Shown here: positions 45,225 through 54,365 of the stretch, piece after piece | How positions within the stretch are numbered: the stretch's first letter is position 1 | Layout of the letters: each line of letters opens with the position of its first letter | DNA from: Bacillota bacterium | GTDB lineage: Bacteria > Bacillota > Clostridia > Oscillospirales > Ruminococcaceae | Reading direction: 5' to 3' | Length of the DNA stretch: 64,000 nucleotides | Assembly: GCA_023412215.1 (NCBI GenBank) | Contig: JAEYNX010000025.1 | Coordinates: 1-64,000, forward strand | Translations under genes and position numbers: made by a program | The notes under the pieces: generated by a model | Seen by the model: the letters and a program-made list of their open reading frames with translations, nothing else | Told to the model about the DNA's origin: nothing | Databases searched by the model: none

Positions 45225-46664
45225 TTACAGTGCGACGTTATCCTTGGTCGTACCTGTTATAATGCTCATACCGTCACGGTCAAGCGGCACTTGCCAAACA
45301 GGCAGGCCCAGCTCCCGCGCGATAATCTCCTGCACCCTCGGCCCGCAAAACCCGCCCTGACAGCGCCCCATACCGCAGTTACAGCGGCGTTTCACCCCGT
45401 CTACCGAAACGGGCGGCAGCGGGCGGTGCAGGGCGTCTACAATCTCACCCTCCGTCACCGTTTCACAGCGGCAGACTATCTTGCCGTACAGCGGGTTTTG
45501 CCTGATCATCTCCGCGCGCTCGTCGGCGGACATGTGTTTAAAGCGGTGCACACGGCGCGTATCAATAAATGCTTCCTTTTCTGCAAGCGCCAGCCCTGCA
45601 CGGCCAAGCATCCTGACCACATCCGCGGCAATGGCGGGGGCGGCGGTAAGGCCGGGGGACTTGATGCCCGCTATATTAAAGAACCCCTTCTGTGTTTGAG
45701 ACTCCCCTATGATAAAATCGTCACTGTCTGAAATCGCCCGCAGCCCCGCAAAGTTGCGGATGGACTCCCTGAAGCTGATAGCAGGAACGGACATTGCCGC
45801 AAAACGGCGCACGTAGTCCAGCCCCTCGGCGGTGGTGCCGACATCGCCCGCTCTGCCCTCCTCGGCGTTTGGTCCTGCAATCAGGTTCCCATGCACGGTT
45901 GGCGATACGAGTACCCCCTTGCCCGCCTTGGTGGGGCACTGAAAGATGACATGGTTTACCAAATCACCTTGGTTCTTGTCCAGCAGATAATACTCGCCTC
46001 TGGACGGATGGATAGAAAACGCAGGCGCTTCAGCCATTTCACTCACCTTATCGGCAAGTACTCCCGCGGCGTTTACCACATACTTTGCTTGGTAGGTATT
46101 GCCCCCCGCCGTTATGGTAAAGCAATCCGCCGCTTTTTGAATACCGGTTACCTCGCTGCGCAGCAAAACCTCCGCACCGTTTTTAACCGCAGTCTCTGCG
46201 AGCGCTATCGCCAGCTCCCACGGGCTGACAACGCCGGCGGACGGGGCGAGCAGCGCGCCTTTCACCTCCGGGTTAAGGTTGGGCTCCAGTTTGAGTACCT
46301 GTTCCCTGCTCAGCAGCTCCAACCCCGGCACACCGTTGTGCTGCCCTCTTGCATAAAGTGATTGCAGCGTGGCAAGCTGTTCGTCACTTAACGCTACCAC
46401 CAGTGAGCCGATCTGTTTGTAGGGCACATCCAATTTTGCACATAACTGCTTGATCAGGCGGTTACCCTCCACATTGTATCGGGCCATGTCGGTACCGCTT
46501 TCAGGGTCGTAGCCCGCGTGGACAATCGCGCTGTTGGCCTTGGTGGTGCCAAGCGCCACGTCATTTTCCTTCTCCAGCAAGACAGCCTTTAGTTTATACC
46601 TGCTCAGCTCGTATAAAAGCGAACAGCCGCAGATACCTCCGCCGATAATTGCAACATCGTACAT
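45225..46664 (-). CDS. GlpA-like anaerobic glycerol-3-phosphate dehydrogenase subunit
   Basis: A 479-residue protein. A DAO-type FAD domain begins VAIIGGGICGCSLLYELS and continues to about residue 370; the last 100 residues carry a BFD-like [2Fe-2S] domain with CRCETVTEGEIV and CNCGMGRCQGGFC. It should oxidise glycerol-3-phosphate to dihydroxyacetone phosphate and pass electrons to its partner subunits. Related families (L-2-hydroxyglutarate oxidase) cannot be excluded by sequence, but glpP next door favours glycerol-3-phosphate. The start at 46664 follows GGGAGGAAACGG; the open frame starts 21 codons earlier, inside the leader terminator region. Confidence 0.87.
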   Translation of the reverse strand: MYDVAIIGGGICGCSLLYELSRYKLKAVLLEKENDVALGTTKANSAIVHAGYDPESGTDMARYNVEGNRLIKQLCAKLDVPYKQIGSLVVALSDEQLATLQSLYARGQHNGVPGLELLSREQVLKLEPNLNPEVKGALLAPSAGVVSPWELAIALAETAVKNGAEVLLRSEVTGIQKAADCFTITAGGNTYQAKYVVNAAGVLADKVSEMAEAPAFSIHPSRGEYYLLDKNQGDLVNHVIFQCPTKAGKGVLVSPTVHGNLIAGPNAEEGRAGDVGTTAEGLDYVRRFAAMSVPAISFRESIRNFAGLRAISDSDDFIIGESQTQKGFFNIAGIKSPGLTAAPAIAADVVRMLGRAGLALAEKEAFIDTRRVHRFKHMSADERAEMIRQNPLYGKIVCRCETVTEGEIVDALHRPLPPVSVDGVKRRCNCGMGRCQGGFCGPRVQEIIARELGLPVWQVPLDRDGMSIITGTTKDNVAL

Positions 46665-46695
46665 ATCCGTTTCCTCCCATGATGTTAGTATAACG

Positions 46696-46754
46696 CAAAA
46701 AGAGTCACACATCATAAGGCCTGCCATACCGCAAACCTCATCATGCCTGACTCT
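46696..46754 (-). terminator. leader terminator upstream of the glycerol-3-phosphate module (GlpP target candidate)
   Basis: On the minus strand AGAGTCA-x-GCAT-x-ATGAGG pairs with CCTTAT-x-ATGT-x-TGACTCT to form a long hairpin with two mismatches, immediately followed by TTTTT. It lies between the promoter and the GlpA-like gene, 32 bases before the start codon. It would stop transcription unless an antiterminator intervenes, and glpP is directly upstream. Confidence 0.82.
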
Positions 46755-46788
46755 AAAACTCTCAGCATCAACTATTCACTTTGGTAAT

Positions 46789-46817
46789 ATTATATCACAC
46801 TATTGATGATATCACAA
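46789..46817 (-). promoter_or_regulatory. promoter of the glycerol-3-phosphate module
   Basis: TTGTGA (46812-46817), 17-base spacer, TATAAT (46789-46794) on the minus strand, downstream of glpP and before the leader terminator. Confidence 0.88.
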
Positions 46818-46847
46818 GTAAAAAATCCATCCCACGGCGGCGCACTA

Positions 46848-47411
46848 TTACATAAACCATACACTGCGGTTGGTGGTGGAGATAGCCACTGCCCCACTGT
46901 TTAAGGCGGAGATGATATCCTCCTTGTCGTTAATCAGGCCGCCCGCGATCACAGGGGTGTTGATCATACCGCACAACTGCCGAATGATCTTCGGCATGGT
47001 GCCGGGCAGGACCTCTATAAAATCCGGCCGGCAGGTTTCCATCTGCTTGATGATGTTCTCAAAGGCAATGGAGTCGATCAGAAAAAAACGCTGAATCGAG
47101 ATAAGTGACAGCTCCTGCGCGCGCTTGATCAGTGCAGGCTTGGTACTGATAATCCCGTCTGCCTTTGTGTGCTGCTTTATAAAGTCTACCGCAACCTCTT
47201 TGGCGGCCAGGCCCGCAATCAAGTCAATATGTACGATAGCGGTTTTTTCAGCGCGCTTGATGCGCTCCACGATATCGGTAATACTGCAGAGGGTGCCGAA
47301 CAGTACAAAGATGATCCTGCTTTCAGACTGCAGGCAGCTCTCTAGGCCCTCGTCATCCTTTACGGCGGCAATGATCGGGCAATCGTCAAAAAGGCTCGCA
47401 TATCGGTTCAC
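46848..47411 (-). CDS. glpP: glycerol-3-phosphate responsive antiterminator (GlpP)
   Basis: A 187-residue TIM-barrel-like RNA-binding regulator. LFDDCPIIAAVKDDEGLE near the start, the HIDLIAGLAAKEVAVDFI segment and VIAGGLINDKEDIISALNSGAVAISTT near the end match GlpP, which in Bacillus binds glycerol-3-phosphate and prevents termination in glp leader RNAs. GTG start with GGAGATGTATTACC. It sits directly upstream of the operon it likely controls. The short C-terminus (VWFM) is normal. Confidence 0.95.
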   Translation of the reverse strand: MNRYASLFDDCPIIAAVKDDEGLESCLQSESRIIFVLFGTLCSITDIVERIKRAEKTAIVHIDLIAGLAAKEVAVDFIKQHTKADGIISTKPALIKRAQELSLISIQRFFLIDSIAFENIIKQMETCRPDFIEVLPGTMPKIIRQLCGMINTPVIAGGLINDKEDIISALNSGAVAISTTNRSVWFM

Positions 47412-47650
47412 GGTAATACATCTCCATTTCGCTTGGTGATGGGAATATTGAATCGGATGGTATAACCAGTAATTTTACATTTACATGTTGTCTTGTCCTC
47501 TACCGTTATGTTATGATATGTTGTATTGGATAAGAAGGTACCGGCATCTGTTTTATACGGCACTAAGCCGGTATCATCAACGCTTTAGGCCATTTGATGG
47601 TCTCATAGCCTTAAATGCATCTACTTCTTTACTGAAAGGAACGAGACATC

Positions 47651-48892
47651 ATGCGGCAAATATTCTCGCGCAATACTAAACTCATGCACATTATCGCTTA
47701 CTTTATAACCCTTGTGTTTTCGGTCGCCTTTATCGTAATCGGCAATCAGATTGCCTCCAAAAACACTGCTGCCGTACTGAAGGTAAACGATACGATTCAC
47801 CCGGTGAAAGCCACCGTACGGATGATCGTAGACCGTACCGAGGATGAATACGACCTTGGCGGCACCATCATCAAAAGTGTCTATGTAAAATTCGTTGCGC
47901 GCATTCAAAACGAGGCCCAAAAAGGCGACGATGTGATGGCCCTGCAAACGATCGACGGTTACATGCCGTCCGGCTTAAAAGAGGTGGAGGTGGGCGATAA
48001 AGTGCTCATCACCGAAAACCTGGATAACCCCGGGGATTACGCCTTTCAGTTTGTGGAGTACCTGCGTACCGATGCCCTAATCGGACTCGGTATCATCTTT
48101 TTGGCTTTACTGCTGCTGTTTGGCGGGCTGAAGGGGTTTAACACCATTATCTCGCTCACATTCACCTGCCTTGCGGTATTCCTGGTGTTTATTCCATCCA
48201 TTCTATCGGGGTTTAACATCTATATCTCTTCCATTATTATCAGCCTGTATGTTATCGTCATGTCGCTGCTGATTATCAACGGGCCCAACAAAAAAACATG
48301 GGTTTCCATCATTGGCTGTTTCGTCGGTGTGCTGCTCTCCGGGCTTATTACGGTTATTATGGATTACTTCTTAAAGCTGACGGGTTATGTGGATGAAGAC
48401 TCCACCTTTTTGGCGATACTTGAAACCCCCAACCCAATAGACCTTAAGGCCATCATCTTCGGCGCGATTATCATCGGCGCCATGGGGGCTATCATGGATG
48501 TGGCCATGTCGGTGGCCTCCGCGCTGTATGAGGTGAATGAAGAATCCCAAAACCCGACGTTTCGTTCGTTGCTCAAATCCGGCTTCGCCATTGGGCGGGA
48601 TATGATGGGCACCATGACCAACACCCTGATTCTGGCCTACATCGGCAGTTCCCTTACGGTGGTGCTGCTGCTGATTGTATACACCCCGTCGATTATAAAC
48701 CTGCTCAACCGGGAGATGATTGTGGTGGAAATCCTGCAGGCATTGGTGGGCAGTACGGGTATTCTGTTTACTATACCGTTTACTTCCGTGCTTGCTGCAC
48801 TGCTCTATTCGCAAACAGGCCGTAAAAAAAACATCGACCAACCGCTGTTATCCAGCACAGCAACCGAAACGAATGAAGAAACTGATCATTAA
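47651..48892 (+). CDS. YibE/F family membrane protein
   Basis: A 413-residue polytopic protein. One N-terminal helix (about 15-35) is followed by an extracytoplasmic domain (about 40-135), and then about seven helices of the YibE/F family (LLLLFGGLKGFNTIISL; IMGAIMDVAMSVASALYEV). Function is unknown; some relatives are called transporters. Start after AAAGGAACG. It diverges from glpP, and a hairpin with stem TACCGGC/GCCGGTA lies in the 239-base gap. A terminator follows. Confidence 0.88.
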   Translation: MRQIFSRNTKLMHIIAYFITLVFSVAFIVIGNQIASKNTAAVLKVNDTIHPVKATVRMIVDRTEDEYDLGGTIIKSVYVKFVARIQNEAQKGDDVMALQTIDGYMPSGLKEVEVGDKVLITENLDNPGDYAFQFVEYLRTDALIGLGIIFLALLLLFGGLKGFNTIISLTFTCLAVFLVFIPSILSGFNIYISSIIISLYVIVMSLLIINGPNKKTWVSIIGCFVGVLLSGLITVIMDYFLKLTGYVDEDSTFLAILETPNPIDLKAIIFGAIIIGAMGAIMDVAMSVASALYEVNEESQNPTFRSLLKSGFAIGRDMMGTMTNTLILAYIGSSLTVVLLLIVYTPSIINLLNREMIVVEILQALVGSTGILFTIPFTSVLAALLYSQTGRKKNIDQPLLSSTATETNEETDH

Positions 48893-48912
48893 AAGGGTTA
48901 TTCTTTAAGACC

Positions 48913-48957
48913 GGCCTGCCCTCACACTGATAAACAGTGTTGGGGGCAGGCCTTTGT
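48913..48957 (+). terminator. terminator after the YibE/F gene
   Basis: GGCCTGCCC-TCACACTG pairs with CAGTGTTGGGGGCAGGCC around a 5-nt loop (48913-48952), followed by TTTGTTG on the plus strand. The DUF1836 gene converges on it from the other side. Confidence 0.85.
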
Positions 48958-48966
48958 TGTGCTTTG

Positions 48967-49578
48967 TTAAACCTTTTTCGGCTTTGGCCTTTTATCGTCT
49001 GCCGATTCCGTTTCGGCGGGGGGCGCGTACTCCTGCTCCCGCCACATGTTAATAACCTTCTCGGCCAATATCTTGCTGGAATTGGCCACGGCAGCCATTT
49101 GCAGCACCAGGGTCTCGAGCATCGCGTCCGCGCTTTCGTCCGCGGGCCCGAACAGCTCTTTGCCGCGCGCAATCTCTACCGCGGACTTTGTCGCCTTCTC
49201 CTGCACCGTGCAGAAGTGGTTATAGATTTCCTCGATGGAGGATGTTTTTAGCTGATAGTTAATGAGGTCTGTAATCGCCGAGATGGGCAATACCTGCTTG
49301 AGGATACAAATCATCATCAAATACGCGATATGGGTACGTGAATACTTCTTTTTTACCGGCTGCGGGATGATACCCAGTTTAACATAATTATTTATGATGG
49401 AGGGTGATATCAGTTTGCTTGGGGAATCGCCCGGAAAATTGGACAATATCCTTTCTGAAAACACGATCACCTGATCCATGTACAGGTCAAGCTCGGGAAG
49501 CTCCTGCCAGCGCGGCAGATGAAATGAAACGATGGTGCCGGCCCAAGACTCCAGCTGCTGCTGCAGAGTGTCCTCCAC
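48967..49578 (-). CDS. DUF1836 domain-containing protein
   Basis: A 203-residue protein of the clostridial/bacillar DUF1836 family, function unknown. The central YVKLGIIPQPVKKKYSRTHIAYL region looks like a MerR-type helix-turn-helix, so a DNA-binding role is plausible. A helical second half (120-170) could dimerise, and the last 25 residues are charged and disordered. It stands alone, converging on YibE/F. Confidence 0.85.
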   Translation of the reverse strand: MEDTLQQQLESWAGTIVSFHLPRWQELPELDLYMDQVIVFSERILSNFPGDSPSKLISPSIINNYVKLGIIPQPVKKKYSRTHIAYLMMICILKQVLPISAITDLINYQLKTSSIEEIYNHFCTVQEKATKSAVEIARGKELFGPADESADAMLETLVLQMAAVANSSKILAEKVINMWREQEYAPPAETESADDKRPKPKKV

Positions 49579-49694
49579 CCTGTTTTCACTCCTTTAAATG
49601 TTAATCTCCACACGATTTGGGGCATGCTATTATCCATAGCATTTACTACATATTAACACAATGCAGCAATAATTTCAACAGTGAAAGAAATTAC

Positions 49695-49723
49695 TTGACT
49701 TAGTTATATTGAAATGATAAACT
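49695..49723 (+). promoter_or_regulatory. promoter of the degV-SGNH pair
   Basis: TTGACT, 17-base spacer, TAAACT on the plus strand, about 70 bases before degV in the 214-base gap. Confidence 0.7.
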
Positions 49724-49792
49724 GGTTTTAATAACTAGATTACATCATCTTATTATTCCATCAAATGGTATTATCAAAAGGAGGTCACACAG

Positions 49793-50662
49793 ATGAGCTT
49801 TGAGATTGTAACCGATTCTTCCTGCAACCTGCCCGAGGAACTCATCGACCGCTACCGCCTGCATATCCTGTCTTTGATGTTTCGGGTAAACGGCAGAGAA
49901 TACTACAGCTATGAAAAGGGCAAGGTAACAGACCTAAAGCAGTTTTATACCATGATGCGCAATAAAGAGGAGATCACCACCTCTTTGATTGATATAAACA
50001 CCTGTCTGCCGGTATTCGAAGGCCTTTTAAAAGAGGGCAAGGATATTCTGTATATCGGCTTTTCTTCGGCGTTAAGCGGCACCTACCAGGTGGGCGCGAT
50101 GGTACTGGACGACCTTAAAACTACATACCCTGAGCGTAAGATTTACGCCATAGATACACTGGGCGCTTCGCTGGGCGAAGGCCTGCTGGTGTACTACGCG
50201 GCGGAGCTTAGGCGCACGGAAAAAAGCATTGAAGAGGTGTATATATGGCTGCTTGAAAACCGCCTGCACCTCTGTCATTGGTTTACGGTGGACGACCTGT
50301 TCTTTTTGAAAAGAGGCGGCAGGGTTTCGGCCAGCGCAGCGGTGTTGGGAACAATTTTAGGGGTAAAACCGGTTATGCATATGGATAATGAGGGCAGACT
50401 AATACTCATGGAGAAGGTACGCGGCAGAAAGAATTCGCTGGACGCACTGGTAAACCATATGCAGGAAACTGCGATAAACCCCCAGGAACAGATGATATTT
50501 ATCACGCACGGCGACTGCATTGAAGATGCCAAGTACGTAGAGAATCAGGTGCGGGAGCGCATGCACGTAAAAGATGTGCTGATAAACTATGTAGACCCGG
50601 TAATCGGCGCACATTCGGGGCCAGGTACGGTGGCACTTTTCTTTGTGGGCACCCACCGGTAG
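49793..50662 (+). CDS. DegV family fatty-acid-binding protein
   Basis: A 289-residue DegV protein. EIVTDSSCNLPEELID at the N-terminus, IGFSSALSGTYQ near residue 90 and a C-terminal HSGPGTVALFFVG are the family blocks that hold the acyl carboxylate of a bound fatty acid. DegV/FakB proteins present fatty acids to FakA kinase; no fakA is in this window. AAAGGAGGTCACACAG precedes the ATG. The next gene starts 22 bases downstream of its stop. Confidence 0.93.
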   Translation: MSFEIVTDSSCNLPEELIDRYRLHILSLMFRVNGREYYSYEKGKVTDLKQFYTMMRNKEEITTSLIDINTCLPVFEGLLKEGKDILYIGFSSALSGTYQVGAMVLDDLKTTYPERKIYAIDTLGASLGEGLLVYYAAELRRTEKSIEEVYIWLLENRLHLCHWFTVDDLFFLKRGGRVSASAAVLGTILGVKPVMHMDNEGRLILMEKVRGRKNSLDALVNHMQETAINPQEQMIFITHGDCIEDAKYVENQVRERMHVKDVLINYVDPVIGAHSGPGTVALFFVGTHR

Positions 50663-50684
50663 GCAAACGCGAAAGGATTCGGCG

Positions 50685-51407
50685 ATGGCAATGAATATTG
50701 TAAAACAGATACAGATATACGGCGACTCGATTATGAAAGGGATTCTGTTGGACGCACAGAGCAAGCGGTATTACCCGATGCCCGAGCAGACGGCCAAGCT
50801 TTTTAAGGAAGAGTTTGCGGTGGAAATTAACAACCGCTCCAAGTTCGGCTGCACCATCCAAAAAGGGCACGAGCAGCTTGAGAAGGCCTTGGAAAAGGGC
50901 CTAAACTGTGACATGGTGCTGCTTGAATACGGCGGCAACGACAGTGATTTTAACTGGGAGGAGGTTGCCGCCTCCCCCGAGACGGAGCACAAGCCCCACA
51001 CCCCGATTCAGCTGTTTGAACACATCTACCGGCGTATGATTGCGGAGCTTAAGGAGCACGGGATTATCCCCATTGTTATGTCCCTGCCGCCTATCGACGG
51101 CGAAAAATACCTCAAATGGATCACCCGCAACGGCCTAAGCGAGCAGAATATCCTGCGCTTTTTAGGCGACGTGCAGATGATCTACCGTTTTCAGGAGATG
51201 TACTCGTTGATGGCAACGCGAATTGCCTGCGAGTGCGGCGCGCTGTTTGTGGATGTTCGCTCTTCGTTTTTAGATAAGCATAACTACAAGAATCTTATCT
51301 GCGAGGACGGTATACACCCCAATGAGAACGGGCACCAGCTCATACAGCAAACCTTGGTAAGCTTCGCTCAAAACCACCTTAAAAATCAGGCTCATCTATA
51401 CGCCTAG
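50685..51407 (+). CDS. SGNH/GDSL-type hydrolase
   Basis: A 240-residue esterase/lipase-like protein. Block I is IQIYGDSIMKGILLD (catalytic Ser in GDSI), block III is LLEYGGNDSDFNW, and the Asp-His pair is in EDGIHPNENGHQLI. The substrate is unknown. The open frame extends 14 codons further upstream, overlapping degV, but GAAAGGATTCGGCG before the ATG at 50685 favours that start. It is probably co-transcribed with degV. Confidence 0.9.
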   Translation: MAMNIVKQIQIYGDSIMKGILLDAQSKRYYPMPEQTAKLFKEEFAVEINNRSKFGCTIQKGHEQLEKALEKGLNCDMVLLEYGGNDSDFNWEEVAASPETEHKPHTPIQLFEHIYRRMIAELKEHGIIPIVMSLPPIDGEKYLKWITRNGLSEQNILRFLGDVQMIYRFQEMYSLMATRIACECGALFVDVRSSFLDKHNYKNLICEDGIHPNENGHQLIQQTLVSFAQNHLKNQAHLYA

Positions 51408-51430
51408 CCTCCCTTCTTTTCGATGATCTA

Positions 51431-51461
51431 AAAACTGCCCGTGACCAACACGGGCAGTTTT
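51431..51461. terminator. bidirectional terminator between SGNH hydrolase and GNAT genes
   Basis: AAAACTGCCCGTG pairs perfectly (13 bp) with CACGGGCAGTTTT around a 5-nt loop; both strands end in T runs. Confidence 0.93.
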
Positions 51462-51489
51462 CTGTTAGGTATCTACCTTTTAAATTTGC

Positions 51490-52278
51490 TCACTTCATAA
51501 AGCCCATAGAATATGCGGGATATTCCTTATCAAAGTGATAGCCCAGTTTTTCGCTCAGGGCAACCGAGGCCTTGTTGGCTGCGTCCCAGCTCGGGTAAAG
51601 GCCGTGCTCAATGCAGTCAAGCACCAGCGCGGCCCCGCATACCAGTGCTAGGCCCTGACGGCGGTACTGCTCGTCGGTGTCGATCTCTATCTCCAGCCCG
51701 CCGTCGTAGAAGGTATAAGAGGACGCCCCACTCACCAGCACCCCGTTATGAACTATGCCGTACCCCCTACCGCGCCTTAAATAGTCAGCAGCGGAATCGA
51801 ACTGCGAGCACAAAGAAAACGACCACTCCTTCATAAGCGCCTCATGAACCAGCGCTTCGTCAAACCGCTTAAGGCTGTATTCGGGCGGCAGCTTGGCGAT
51901 GATCTTTCGTAACCTCTGCCGGTCAAAGACGTCGCCTTCTTTTTTTATAGCATAGCGACAGAACTTCTCATACCGGCCCTGATGTGCCGATTCAAACAGC
52001 CCACACCACGCCGAGTCTTCCGGTATAATGAATATTATATCGCGGTCATAGCCCTCGGGCGGGATATTGCGCACAAGACTTTTTGCCCCCTCGGCGGAGG
52101 CATCCCCCGCAAGAAAGCAGAAATCGGCCACCGCGATCTGTGCACAGGCTGGAGTTACAGGGTCATCAGCCCATGCGCTGCCCATATACCCCTGCAGGCA
52201 GGATAAAACCATCGTCTCATCTACCTTAGAAAATATCGGCGCAATGCGCTGCATCTGGTCGGGGTGTAACCGTATCAT
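51490..52278 (-). CDS. GNAT family acetyltransferase (two-domain, GNAT_acetyltran type)
   Basis: A 262-residue protein with a divergent N-terminal half and a C-terminal GNAT core. The acetyl-CoA loop is TDEQYRRQGLALVCGAALV (about residue 207-225), followed by SWDAANKASVALSEKLGYH, the typical beta5-alpha4 end. The acceptor is unknown. It is on the minus strand, 21 bases after the D-lactate dehydrogenase gene, so the two may share a transcript. Confidence 0.9.
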   Translation of the reverse strand: MIRLHPDQMQRIAPIFSKVDETMVLSCLQGYMGSAWADDPVTPACAQIAVADFCFLAGDASAEGAKSLVRNIPPEGYDRDIIFIIPEDSAWCGLFESAHQGRYEKFCRYAIKKEGDVFDRQRLRKIIAKLPPEYSLKRFDEALVHEALMKEWSFSLCSQFDSAADYLRRGRGYGIVHNGVLVSGASSYTFYDGGLEIEIDTDEQYRRQGLALVCGAALVLDCIEHGLYPSWDAANKASVALSEKLGYHFDKEYPAYSMGFMK

Positions 52279-52299
52279 ATTAAATATCCTTCGAAAGGT

Positions 52300-53334
52300 T
52301 TAAAAGCAGCGTTTGGTATGCTTTAAATCGCAGCTCGGCGCCTTTTCGCACTGGTAGCAGATCTCGTTTTTCAGTTCGGCGCCGTCAAAGAAGGCCTTGA
52401 GGTTATCGAGGGTAGTTTCGGCAATATTATGTAGCGCCTCGTTGGTTAAGAACGCCTGATGGGAGGTGACAATCACGTTGGGCATGGAAACAAGGCGTGC
52501 GAGTATATCATCCTGAATGATGGTATTGGAGAAATCCTCAAAGAACAGCTCCGATTCCTCCTCGTATACATCCAAGCCCGCAGCGCCCACTTTTTTGGAT
52601 TTTATCGCCTCTACCAGCGCCTCGCTGTCAATCAACGCGCCTCTGGAGGTGTTGATGATCACCACGCCGTCGCGCATCTTCGACAAGGTCTCGGCGCCAA
52701 TCAGATGATGGGTGTCCTTGGTGAGCGGGCAGTGCAGCGAGATGATATCTGCGCGGCTGCAAAGCTCCTCTACCGAAACATAGTCAATCCCCTTACCCTG
52801 CGCCGGGAACGGGTCGTAGGCGATCACCTGCATGCCAAAGCCCTTGCAGATATCAATAAACACCTGCCCGATCTTCCCCGTACCGATTACCCCGATGGTT
52901 TTACCGTAAAGGTCAAACCCGGTAAGGCCGTTTAAGCTGAAGTTGTAATCCCGGGTACGGTTATAGGCACGGTGCGTTTTGCGGTTGAGGGTGAGCAGCA
53001 GCGCCATGGCATGCTCCGCCACGGCGTAGGGCGAATAGGCGGGCACCCTGACCACATGTATCTTCCCAAAGGCCGCCTTAAAATCAACGTTATTATATCC
53101 GGCACTTCTTAGTGCGATAATTTGTATGCCATTGCGATGGAGTGTATCCACCGCGGAAGCGTTGATATCATCATTTACAAAGGCCACAACGGCGTCGCTT
53201 CCCGATGCCATGGCGGCGGTATCCTCGTTAAGTTTATTCTCGTAATATTTAATCTTAAAATCGTAGCTTTCTTTCAGTTTATCGAACCACAGCTTATCAT
53301 AGGGTTTTGCATCGAAAAAAGCGATCTTCTTCAT
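52300..53334 (-). CDS. D-lactate dehydrogenase (D-2-hydroxyacid dehydrogenase family) with a cysteine-rich C-terminal tail
   Basis: A 344-residue NAD enzyme reducing a 2-oxoacid, most likely pyruvate, to the D-hydroxy acid. GVIGTGKIGQVFIDICKGFG (149-168) is the NAD fold; catalytic residues are Arg231, Glu260 and His292. The overall pattern (AYSPYAVAEHAMALLL) is that of fermentative LdhA. Oddly, the chain ends with four Cys (326, 329, 335, 343) in a roughly 20-residue tail beyond the normal end, spaced as a small metal site. A 155-base gap separates it from the patatin gene. Confidence 0.9.
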   Translation of the reverse strand: MKKIAFFDAKPYDKLWFDKLKESYDFKIKYYENKLNEDTAAMASGSDAVVAFVNDDINASAVDTLHRNGIQIIALRSAGYNNVDFKAAFGKIHVVRVPAYSPYAVAEHAMALLLTLNRKTHRAYNRTRDYNFSLNGLTGFDLYGKTIGVIGTGKIGQVFIDICKGFGMQVIAYDPFPAQGKGIDYVSVEELCSRADIISLHCPLTKDTHHLIGAETLSKMRDGVVIINTSRGALIDSEALVEAIKSKKVGAAGLDVYEEESELFFEDFSNTIIQDDILARLVSMPNVIVTSHQAFLTNEALHNIAETTLDNLKAFFDGAELKNEICYQCEKAPSCDLKHTKRCF

Positions 53335-53489
53335 GTATTTTCTCCTTCCGTTATTTCCAGATTAAAGGATAGTGCTTTGCAGGATTTTATGATTTCATTA
53401 TAACTTAAAAAAGGATAAAATACATCCCTTTTCTCACAGCGCAAAAGCTAGTTTTGTATGGCATCCCCGCGCGAACGAGACGGATATGA

Positions 53490-54365
53490 TTATGTAAATA
53501 TCGCTCTGATGACCGGCATCATATGCATGGTACCCTCATATCCCGCCTGCATACAGGCCGTCATATACTCGAAATCCAAAAAACCCATCTGTTCGGGCAG
53601 CTTGGGCTTTAAGAGCAGCTGCTCGCCGGATGTCGAGCAATTCTTTAGCCTGCGGTTCATAATGGCAAGCGAGTGTGTAGCCACCTCCAGGACGTTTTCG
53701 CTCTTTACGCGCAGATAGCTTTGTGAAATATCCACCGCAAGCACATTTTGCTCCCCCGCCGCCATCAGCAGATCCGCTGGCAGGTTGTCGGTAAGCCCGC
53801 CGTCGAGCAGCGACATCTTATCGATATCTTTGGGGCGAAACACCACGGGCACGGCGGTGGAAGCGCGTATGGCCTCGGCAAAGGTAACATCGTCCCGCCA
53901 CAGAACATCCTGTATGGGCGGCAGCCCGGCCACGTTATTGGTGTACACCACCGTCCGCCCGCTGATAAGGTCTGCCGCGGGCAGCACCACCCGCAGCGCG
54001 GAATCACGTACCGGCTTGTTCTGTGTATAGTGCGACAAAAAGCGCTCTAGCTTATCCCCTTTGATAAACCCCGTGATAGACGGTATTTTGCCTATGCAAA
54101 GCTGCAGCACCCCTTTGATGATCCCTGCAAAATCAGGGTCTATTAAAGCCTTGCCGTTATGCTCAAGATGATAGACAATCTCCTTGAGCTTCATCACGCC
54201 GACCCCGGAAGCATACAGGCCCGCCACCATGGCGCCGGAGCTTGTTCCCGCAAGCGAGCGAGGCATCAAACCGGCCTCTTTTAATGCAAGGAGCACCCCT
54301 ATATGGGCAGCACCGCGTGTTCCTCCACCGCTAAACGCTATTCCGAAACCCATCATCACAACCAT
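53490..54365 (-). CDS. patatin-like phospholipase
   Basis: A 291-residue serine hydrolase. The oxyanion loop is SGGGTRGAAHIG near residue 12, the nucleophile lies in GTSSG (GxSxG) near 42, and the Asp is in LLDGGLTDNLP near 185, so the Ser-Asp dyad is complete. Such proteins hydrolyse acyl esters of phospholipids. No signal peptide is visible. The ATG at 54365 is very close to GGAAAGG; the ATG three codons in gives better spacing. Confidence 0.9.
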   Translation of the reverse strand: MVVMMGFGIAFSGGGTRGAAHIGVLLALKEAGLMPRSLAGTSSGAMVAGLYASGVGVMKLKEIVYHLEHNGKALIDPDFAGIIKGVLQLCIGKIPSITGFIKGDKLERFLSHYTQNKPVRDSALRVVLPAADLISGRTVVYTNNVAGLPPIQDVLWRDDVTFAEAIRASTAVPVVFRPKDIDKMSLLDGGLTDNLPADLLMAAGEQNVLAVDISQSYLRVKSENVLEVATHSLAIMNRRLKNCSTSGEQLLLKPKLPEQMGFLDFEYMTACMQAGYEGTMHMMPVIRAIFT

